From contig JAJQID010000022.1 in NCBI GenBank assembly GCA_021199405.1, positions 1 through 12,533 on the forward strand: a stretch of 12,533 bases of DNA, in the 5' to 3' direction. The notes beneath the pieces are model-generated. The model did no database searches. It saw only the letters and a list, made by a program, of their open reading frames with translations, and had not been told where the DNA came from. Source of the DNA: Lachnospiraceae bacterium (lineage in GTDB: Bacteria > Bacillota > Clostridia > Lachnospirales > Lachnospiraceae). Within the stretch, counting starts at the first letter, position 1; every line of letters begins with the position of its first letter. Shown here one piece after another: positions 8,101 through 12,533 of the stretch. Made by a program: the position numbers and the translations under genes.

Positions 8101-11100
8101 AGCTTCTGGTAGAAGAAGGACAGACGTATAGGGTGACTTCTTCTTCCTATGGCCTGTTCAGGCTGTGGAATAATGTATATAGCGAGGTATCCTCTGAATG
8201 GTGTTATGATTTTTACTTTACGGCAGAATATGATGGGACATATTATCTGAAAATCAGCTGTGAAGATGATTTTGACCTGACACTGACATCTGTTAATTTG
8301 CCAGTGAGTGTGGATGTTGTGACAGAACCGAGAGCTGTTTATTATTATGGGATTGATGAGGGGTATATTTGTCCATATGATGCGGAGTATCTGTTTAATT
8401 TCTCAGACGGATCAGGTATGACACATACGTTCTATACCAGTAGTGAGTATGAAATAAGTTACGCAAGCCAGACCGCGGATGGTGGTGGCATCGCATATGA
8501 TGAGAATGGTTATCAACCAATAGGCAGCTATCAGTTTGTCGTTTATATAGATAAAATTGAATATGTTACGATACCATATTCGGTTGTTTCTGCAGATGAG
8601 ATAAGTTTGGAATTAGAGGAAGACGGTACACTTTTCGGTCTGTCTGGGGATGGTCTTGAGTATGGCTGGGGTGCAAATGGAAATTATCTGAAGCTTCAGG
8701 TGGAAGAAGGAAAGACTTATAGAGTGACTTCTTCTTCCTATGGCCTGTTCAGACTGTGGAATGATGGATATAGTGAGGTATCCTCTGAATGGTGTTCTAG
8801 CTTTTGCTTTACGGCAGAATATGGGGGAACATATTATCTGAAAATAAGCTGTGAGGATGATTTTGATCTGGCGCTGACAACTGTAGATTTGCCAGTGAGC
8901 GTAGAAGTCGTGTCAGAGCAAGGATATGTTTTTTATTATGGCCTTGATCAGGGGTATATATCTCCGGATGATGCTGTATTCCTGCTGACATTTGAAGATG
9001 GGACTAGTGTGGAGTGCTCAATTTGGGATAACACGTGGTATGAATATGACATGAGCTATGGGAATATGATGGCCAATGGCGATTATATTACCTATGATGA
9101 CATGGGTTACCAACCGGCAGGCGAGTACCAGTTTGTGATTTATGTGAGTGAGAGTGCTTATGCGACAATTCCATATACAGTTTTGTCCCCGGATGATATC
9201 AGTCTGGAAATAGGAGAAGGTGATACGCTTACAGGTTTATCAGGAGATGGCAGTGATTATGGCTGGGGCGCAGATGGAAATTATCTGAAGCTTCAGGTAG
9301 AAGAAGGACAGACTTATAAATTGACTTCCTCTTCTTATAGCCTGTTCGTACTATGGGATGAAGAGTGTGGTGAGGTGGATTATGAATGGGGATATAAACA
9401 GAACTTCACAGCAGATTATACGGGGACATATTATCTGAAAATAAGCTGTGAGAATGATTTTGATCTGTCCATGATATTAATTCCTACAGTAGAAAGTGTA
9501 GAAGTTGTATATGACTCTGAATTAACATATTATTATGCTCTTGATGAAAATTATATCTATCCATATGCTGCAGATTTTTTAGTCACATTTACTGACGGAA
9601 GCAGTGTGGAATGTACGGTGGCGGATGATATATGGGAGGAATATAATCTGGCTTTTTCCAGTGTGACAGCAGAGGGAGAGGATATCTCTTATGATTCATT
9701 GGGGTATCAGCCAGTTGGAGATTATTCTTTTGTTATTAGTTGCAATGGAGTAGAGTATGCTACGATACCATATACGGTATTGTCCTTGGACAATGTGAGT
9801 TTGGAAATGAATGAAGGGGAAAAACTCACAGATTTGGCTGGAGGAGCAAGTCCGAAATGGTATGTTGTGGGAAATTATATTAAGCTTCAGGTGGAGGAAG
9901 GAAAGGTATATGAACTGATATCCAGTTCATATGGCTTATTCAGATTAGTAGATAAAGAGAATAATATTATAAGCGCATGGGATACGAACTTCACATTTAC
10001 TGCAGATTATACGGGAATTTATTATTTAAAATTAAGCTGTCGCAGTGATTATAGTCTGTCAATGATGCTTAAGCTGAATGTAGAAAATGTTGAGATTCTT
10101 ACATACCCTCAGACAGAATACTGTTATGCTCTGAATAGTTATGTTTCATTAACAGGTGCAGAATTTCTTCTTACGCTCGAAGATGGAACTTCCATAGAAT
10201 GTACTCCTTGGAGCAGCACTGCAAATATATATGATTTGACTTTTGAAAGCCGAATGGCTGATGGAAGTTCGATTACGCGCGATGATAAGGGCTATCTGCC
10301 GGTAGGAGAATATGAATTTGTTATTTATATAGGCGGAGAAGAGCGTACTGTAATACCATATACAATAATGTCTTTGGACGAAATTGAACTTGAACTGGCT
10401 GAGAATTCCAATTTAACCGGGCTCACCGGGAATACAGATTCCAATGGATACTATATAAAAATGGCGGTCGAGGCCGGTAAATCGTACACAGTATCTTCAA
10501 GTGTAGATGGAAATTATAGAATTTGGACAAATGAATACGAAAGCGTTGTAGATCTTTATGGTACTTCATGGACGTTTGCGGCGGAAACGACAGGCTATTA
10601 TTATTTATGGGCATCTGCTTCTGAGAATTTTGATCTGATGCTGACATCTGTGGATTTACCGGTGAGTGTGGATGTCGTGACAGAACCGAGAACTGTTTAT
10701 TATTATGGGCTCGACGATGGAGATATTTTCCCAGCTTATGCAGAGTTCCAGTTTAATTTTTCAGATGGTTCGAGTATAACACATTCGATCTCTTCCAGTG
10801 ATGAGTATAGCATAAGTTGGACAAACCTGACGGTGGATGGAAATGGCATCACCTATGATGAAAATGGTTATCAACCAATAGGTGATTATCGGTTTGACAT
10901 TTATATAAATGGAGTTGAATATGACGTTACGATTCCATATTCGATTGTTTCTGCAGATGAGATAAGTCTGGAACTGGCGGAAAATGGCACATTTTCCGAC
11001 CTGTCTGGGGATGGTCTGAATTATGGATGGTCTGCGGATGGAAATTATCTGAAACTTCAGGTAGAGGAAGGGGTAACTTATAAAGTGGCTACCACTTCCT

Positions 11101-12533
11101 ACGGCCTGTTCAGACTGTGGGATCAGGAGTACAGCAGTATTAACTCTTCCTGGACCTCCAATTTCACTTTCACGGCGGATTATACAGGAATTTATTACCT
11201 GAAGGTGAGCTGCTACAATGACTTTGATTTGTCTATGACATCAATCCTTGGTGTATCGAGTGTTGAAATTTTGGAATCACCCAGGACTACATACTATTAT
11301 GGCCTGGATCAGGGGTATATTTATCCAATGAATGCAACCTTCAGGCTGACGTTTGAAGATGGAACCAGTGTGGATTGTACGCTTTGGGATAACACTTGGT
11401 ATGATTATGGTATGAGTTATGAAAGTCTGACAGCTGACGGGGATTATATTACTTATGACGGTACAGGTTATCAGCCAGTGGGTGAGTATCAGTTTGTGAT
11501 ATATGTGAATGGAACGGCTTACGCATCGATTCCTTATGCTGTTTTATCTCCGGATGAGATCAGTCTGGAAATGGGAGAAGGAGATACTCTTCCCAGTCTG
11601 TCAGGGGAAGGCAGCGATTATGGCTGGTCTGCGGAAGGGCATTATATCAGGCTGAACGTAGAGCAGGGGAAGGTTTATAAAGTAGCTGCTTCCTCTTACG
11701 GAACTCTCAGGGTGTGGGATGAAAGTTATAATCAGGTGAGCAATGTCGTCTCAACAAGTGACGGTAGATCCTATACATATTTCACCGCAGAGTACACGGG
11801 AGTTTATTATCTGAAGGCAAGCTGCTATGACGACTTTGATCTGACGCTTTCCGCCAGTGCTGGTCTGATCAGTATTGAAATCACAGAGTATCCTGCCTCG
11901 ACACTGTATTATGGCGTTGATTATTATTTTTATGGAGCCAGGAGCGTCACACTGAGACTGTATCTTGAAGACGGAACCAGTGTGGATTGCACAATGTATG
12001 ACGACAACTGGTATATGTATGGATTATCCTACAAAACTGTGACGGCGGATGGAGACTCCTGGAGTTATGATTCCTCCGGGAAGCAGCCGATGGGAGATTA
12101 TCTGTATGAATTTTATACGGATGACTGCTCCGTGACGGCGCCTTATTCAGTTGTCAGTCTGGAGGAGGCTCCAGTTCTGAGTAGTGGAGAGATTATTTCC
12201 TGGGAAAGCGGTATACCGTCGGCATATCAGTTTGTTGTGGAGGAAGATGGCACATACCTGATCTCCGTTGATGCCGGAAGTTATGTATATTTCAGAACCT
12301 ATGATTCTGACCAGTCGCGGATTGCAAGTGTCTACTGCCAGAATAAAGAATGGGCAGTGGAACTTACGGCAGGAACGTATTATTTTTATATATTTAATAC
12401 ATATTTTCCGAATTCCGTAACATTCAGTGTGACGAGACTGGCGGAGCTTTCTGAAATGAGCTATGACGGCGGCGCAATAACATTCTCCTATGGTGCCTGG
12501 GGCTATTCAGCGGGCGCAACGGTCAGTGGCAAC
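5094..12533 (+). CDS. Giant exported repeat protein: acidic linker plus eleven Ig-like/PPC-like composite repeats (3' end outside window)
   Basis: The frame is open from ATG 5094 to the window edge, giving 2480 residues without a stop. Order of parts: signal peptide (1-32); acidic low-complexity linker (33-282); eleven tandem composite repeats (283 to about 2449); and the first 31 residues of a different segment. Each repeat has an Ig-like half with the pattern 'YYYGxDxGYI...FxLTFEDGTSVECS...W...GYQPxGEYxFVI', similar to bacterial Ig group 3 domains, and a second half with 'LSGLSGDG...YLKLQVEEGxTYxVxSSSYGLFRLW...FTAxYTGxYYLKISCxDDFDL', similar to PPC domains. Both folds are beta sandwiches common in extracellular proteins that bind glycans or extend a binding tip. 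The protein is rich in Tyr, Asp and Glu. A sorting signal, wall-binding repeat or enzyme domain would lie beyond the window. The role is inferred as a cell-surface adhesin or stalk; it could instead be a secreted enzyme with a long repeat arm. Confidence 0.88.
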   Translation, partial: MRRKWKQKLAMFMALCMLVSSFLPTGGQTIYASSVDDISVEEVGQETGLETEEAAENNDEAALTLTEATVIDTEEAVVVKEEVGETATEEAVSEIEAEIPEEGTVAETEEEISEEEAVETEGETAEEAVLEAEEELPGEIVAGAEEESSEGAAVGAEEETSEEIVTEAEEEAAGDATVNDETAEAGNIGTSDEETSPEGGESVTEDTEPNSDTLEKETVAGTETEAAGETVTEGEISEVSEDDTSSENVTDESGKTEVTESQAGTLLTTVGEEETGEVTLESIEVVTDPITTFYYGIDDGLIYLGDAVFSYTFSDGSSTQCTAWDDTWYEIWDTYGIYYACSADGNIDYDDAGYQPVGNYEFVIYADGVEYLSIPYSVISPDDIELELVDGSGVYELTGNEGYNKYYIKMAVEPGKLYTLTSTSDGDYKIWTNEYETVVDFYGTFWTFTAEETGYYYLHAYVYGDFDLTLTSVDLPVSVEIVTEPRTIYYYGLDEGYKSLDGATFLLTFEDGTSMECSPWDDTWNEYSLYYYESRATDGNYITYDDMGYQPVGEYQFVISCNGVECAVIPYKVLALDEIEFDLAEGFGLYGLTGSEDSNGYFIRMSVEAGRSYTLSSTAYGNYRILTDEYECVVNFYGSSWTFTTMTSGCYYLWVSVPEDFDLTLTSVNLPVSVDTVSEPRTIYYYGIDEGYIYPYNAEFLLTFEDGTSVECSLGDETWCEYGMNYEYRTPDGDYITYDDMGCQPAGEYYFMIYAGENACVTIPYTVKALEDIDLELKEGDTLSGLSGDGDDYGWWAEGQYVKLQVEEGLTYKVTSSCSYGLLELWDQECNTVSSVWSSGIVFTAEYGGIYYLRISSRDDFDLIMESVPVLTSVEVLNLFRTVYYYAIGQGDISMDGATFRLTFEDGSTIDCSLFDDTWIEYGMTYGVRTADGGYITRDENGYQPEGEYQFVVYVSDTAYTSVPITIVSLDNISLEMGEGETLSGLAGDGSDYGWSADGNYLKLLVEEGQTYRVTSSSYGLFRLWNNVYSEVSSEWCYDFYFTAEYDGTYYLKISCEDDFDLTLTSVNLPVSVDVVTEPRAVYYYGIDEGYICPYDAEYLFNFSDGSGMTHTFYTSSEYEISYASQTADGGGIAYDENGYQPIGSYQFVVYIDKIEYVTIPYSVVSADEISLELEEDGTLFGLSGDGLEYGWGANGNYLKLQVEEGKTYRVTSSSYGLFRLWNDGYSEVSSEWCSSFCFTAEYGGTYYLKISCEDDFDLALTTVDLPVSVEVVSEQGYVFYYGLDQGYISPDDAVFLLTFEDGTSVECSIWDNTWYEYDMSYGNMMANGDYITYDDMGYQPAGEYQFVIYVSESAYATIPYTVLSPDDISLEIGEGDTLTGLSGDGSDYGWGADGNYLKLQVEEGQTYKLTSSSYSLFVLWDEECGEVDYEWGYKQNFTADYTGTYYLKISCENDFDLSMILIPTVESVEVVYDSELTYYYALDENYIYPYAADFLVTFTDGSSVECTVADDIWEEYNLAFSSVTAEGEDISYDSLGYQPVGDYSFVISCNGVEYATIPYTVLSLDNVSLEMNEGEKLTDLAGGASPKWYVVGNYIKLQVEEGKVYELISSSYGLFRLVDKENNIISAWDTNFTFTADYTGIYYLKLSCRSDYSLSMMLKLNVENVEILTYPQTEYCYALNSYVSLTGAEFLLTLEDGTSIECTPWSSTANIYDLTFESRMADGSSITRDDKGYLPVGEYEFVIYIGGEERTVIPYTIMSLDEIELELAENSNLTGLTGNTDSNGYYIKMAVEAGKSYTVSSSVDGNYRIWTNEYESVVDLYGTSWTFAAETTGYYYLWASASENFDLMLTSVDLPVSVDVVTEPRTVYYYGLDDGDIFPAYAEFQFNFSDGSSITHSISSSDEYSISWTNLTVDGNGITYDENGYQPIGDYRFDIYINGVEYDVTIPYSIVSADEISLELAENGTFSDLSGDGLNYGWSADGNYLKLQVEEGVTYKVATTSYGLFRLWDQEYSSINSSWTSNFTFTADYTGIYYLKVSCYNDFDLSMTSILGVSSVEILESPRTTYYYGLDQGYIYPMNATFRLTFEDGTSVDCTLWDNTWYDYGMSYESLTADGDYITYDGTGYQPVGEYQFVIYVNGTAYASIPYAVLSPDEISLEMGEGDTLPSLSGEGSDYGWSAEGHYIRLNVEQGKVYKVAASSYGTLRVWDESYNQVSNVVSTSDGRSYTYFTAEYTGVYYLKASCYDDFDLTLSASAGLISIEITEYPASTLYYGVDYYFYGARSVTLRLYLEDGTSVDCTMYDDNWYMYGLSYKTVTADGDSWSYDSSGKQPMGDYLYEFYTDDCSVTAPYSVVSLEEAPVLSSGEIISWESGIPSAYQFVVEEDGTYLISVDAGSYVYFRTYDSDQSRIASVYCQNKEWAVELTAGTYYFYIFNTYFPNSVTFSVTRLAELSEMSYDGGAITFSYGAWGYSAGATVSGN
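5190..5939 (+). other. Extremely acidic, low-complexity linker of the giant protein
   Basis: Residues 33-282. By hand count the 250 residues include 77 Glu and 12 Asp against 3 Lys, no Arg, and no Tyr, Phe, Trp or Cys. The rest is mostly Ala, Thr, Ser, Val and Gly in imperfect short repeats such as EEETSEE and EAEEE. It is almost certainly unfolded and strongly negative. The DNA is purine-rich on the plus strand (GAA/GAG runs), which opens long spurious frames in the other registers. Confidence 0.88.
5940..6527 (+). repeat. Composite repeat unit 1 (Cys-type Ig half, type A PPC half)
   Basis: 196 residues from IEVVTDPITTFYYGIDDG. The Ig half carries Cys in STQCTAWDDTW. The second half is type A, with the signature YYIKMAVEPGKLYTL...YKIWTNEYETVVDFYG...GYYYL and no SC before DFDL. 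It ends with LPVSV at the junction to unit 2. Confidence 0.85.
6528..7112 (+). repeat. Composite repeat unit 2 (Cys-type Ig half, type A PPC half)
   Basis: 195 residues from VEIVTEPRTIYYYGLDEGY. The Ig half has SMECSPWDDTW plus extra cysteines in ISCNGVEC. The second half is type A (YFIRMSVEAGRSYTL...YRILTDEYECVVNFYG). The junction is again LPVSV. Confidence 0.85.
7113..7712 (+). repeat. Composite repeat unit 3 (Cys-type Ig half, first type B PPC half)
   Basis: 200 residues from VDTVSEPRTIYYYGIDEGY. The Ig half has VECSLGDETWCEYG, with further Cys in GCQPAGEY and NACVTIP. The second half is the first type B copy: LSGLSGDGDDYGWWAEGQYV...SYGLLELWDQ, with ISSRDDFDL in place of the usual ISCxDDFDL. 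Confidence 0.85.
7713..8309 (+). repeat. Composite repeat unit 4 (Cys-type Ig half, type B PPC half)
   Basis: 199 residues from VEVLNLFRTVYYYAIGQGD. The Ig half has TIDCSLFDDTW. The type B half ends ISCEDDFDL and LPVSV. Its DNA is very close to that of unit 5: a 29-base stretch at 8133-8161 recurs exactly at 8724-8752. Confidence 0.85.
8310..8900 (+). repeat. Composite repeat unit 5 (Thr-His-type Ig half, type B PPC half)
   Basis: 197 residues from VDVVTEPRAVYYYGIDEGY. The Ig half is of a different subtype, FNFSDGSGMTHTFYTSSEYEISY, lacking the usual central Cys and shared only with unit 9. The PPC half is type B and nearly the same as unit 4 (SSYGLFRLWNDGYSEVSSEW). Confidence 0.85.
8901..9497 (+). 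repeat. Composite repeat unit 6 (Cys-type Ig half, type B PPC half)
   Basis: 199 residues from VEVVSEQGYVFYYGLDQGY. The Ig half has SVECSIWDNTWYEYDM. The PPC half is type B (LTGLSGDGSDYGWGADGNY) with an extra Cys in EECGEV and ISCENDFDL near the end. Confidence 0.85.
9498..10088 (+). repeat. Composite repeat unit 7 (Cys-type Ig half, diverged type B PPC half)
   Basis: 197 residues from VEVVYDSELTYYYALDENY. The Ig half has SVECTVADDIWEEY. The type B half is diverged: LTDLAGGASPKWYVVGNYIK, with LSCRSDYSL replacing ISCxDDFDL. Confidence 0.82.
10089..10667 (+). repeat. Composite repeat unit 8 (Cys-type Ig half, type A PPC half)
   Basis: 193 residues from VEILTYPQTEYCYALNSYV. The Ig half is diverged (SIECTPWSSTANIYDL). 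The second half returns to type A (YYIKMAVEAGKSYTV...YRIWTNEYESVVDLYG), closest by eye to unit 1 despite lying four kilobases away. Confidence 0.85.
10668..11261 (+). repeat. Composite repeat unit 9 (Thr-His-type Ig half, type B PPC half)
   Basis: 198 residues from VDVVTEPRTVYYYGLDDGD. The Ig half (FNFSDGSSITHSISSSDEYSISW) is the second copy of the subtype seen in unit 5 and also lacks the central Cys. The PPC half is type B (DLSGDGLNYGWSADGNYLK) with VSCYNDFDL. Confidence 0.85.
11262..11873 (+). repeat. Composite repeat unit 10 (Cys-type Ig half, type B PPC half)
   Basis: 204 residues, the longest unit, from VEILESPRTTYYYGLDQGY. The Ig half has SVDCTLWDNTWYDYGM. The type B half carries a few extra residues in the NVVSTSDGRSYTYF strand and ends ASCYDDFDL. 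Confidence 0.85.
11874..12440 (+). repeat. Composite repeat unit 11, terminal and degenerate
   Basis: About 189 residues from IEITEYPASTLYYGVDYYF. The Ig half is recognisable (SVDCTMYDDNWYMYGL, then KQPMGDYLYEFYT). The second half keeps only the outline of a PPC domain (YQFVVEEDGTYLISVDAG, ELTAGTYYFYIF) and neither type A nor B signatures, as is usual for an end unit. Confidence 0.75.
12441..12533 (+). other. Start of a non-repeat segment of the giant protein
   Basis: The last 31 residues before the window edge (AELSEMSYDGGAITFSYGAW and on) do not match either repeat half. They may begin a new Ig-like or other beta domain that leads to the C-terminal part. Too little is visible to classify it. 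Confidence 0.45.

Noticed and set aside
6436..10647. Several minus-strand open frames of 60-90 codons within the repeats
   Set aside because: They recur at corresponding places in the repeat units because the plus-strand codons recur; none has a ribosome binding site.
5940..12440. Repeats considered as CRISPR or DNA-level tandem array
   Set aside because: The units are about 580-610 bp, diverged, in frame and protein-coding, with no short palindromic repeat/spacer pattern.

Overview
The window looks like a piece of chromosome from a low-to-mid GC Gram-positive anaerobe of the Clostridia, most probably a gut Lachnospiraceae. The reasons are strong AGGAGG-type ribosome binding sites, vegetative promoters with TTGACA/TATAAT-like boxes, the AAA-ATPase-like/PD-(D/E)XK family that is typical of these bacteria, and a giant exported repeat protein with a Lachnospiraceae-like signal peptide. 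The species assignment is inference. No rRNA, tRNA, insertion sequence or CRISPR array was seen.

Left part (1-1759), accessory genes. The window opens inside the 3' end of a RhuM-family gene (+), which is followed by a symmetrical hairpin likely to serve as a terminator for the two convergent genes. On the minus strand lies a two-gene unit. The downstream gene encodes a HipA-fold kinase core (392-1165) with all expected catalytic residues. The upstream gene (1162-1512) encodes a 116-residue partner that resembles the small N-terminal subdomain of HipA made as a separate polypeptide, the arrangement known as HipS/HipT. The partner gene has a TAG codon in frame at codon 41 and is otherwise intact, so it reads as a recent nonsense pseudogene, or less likely as a readthrough gene. 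A strong minus-strand promoter (TTGACA-17-TATACT) precedes the pair, and a plus-strand promoter (TTGACA-17-TAAACT) lies back to back with it.

Middle part (1760-5072). An AAA-ATPase-like protein with a C-terminal PD-(D/E)XK nuclease-type domain is followed after 7 bp by a polytopic membrane protein of the O-antigen ligase/polymerase (Wzy_C) superfamily. No terminator or promoter is evident between them, so they appear co-transcribed.

Right part (5094-12533). Only 21 bp after the membrane enzyme starts one giant exported protein that is still open at the window edge (2480 codons visible). It has a signal peptide, a 250-residue extremely acidic linker (77 Glu, 12 Asp, 3 Lys, no Arg), and eleven tandem composite repeats of about 193-204 residues. 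Each repeat combines an Ig-like half (resembling the bacterial Ig group 3 pattern) with a beta-rich half resembling pre-peptidase C-terminal (PPC) domains. The halves come in subtypes that are shuffled among the units, and cysteines sit at repeated positions. The last unit is degenerate and a new non-repeat segment starts at about 12441. The C-terminus, and so any wall anchor or enzymatic domain, lies outside the window.

How the genes may work together: the Wzy_C-type enzyme and the giant surface protein sit in one apparent operon, which suggests (inference) a dedicated cell-surface system in which the membrane enzyme builds or transfers a glycan related to the surface protein. The left part is a toxin-antitoxin/mobile-type accessory neighbourhood with no evident functional tie to it.
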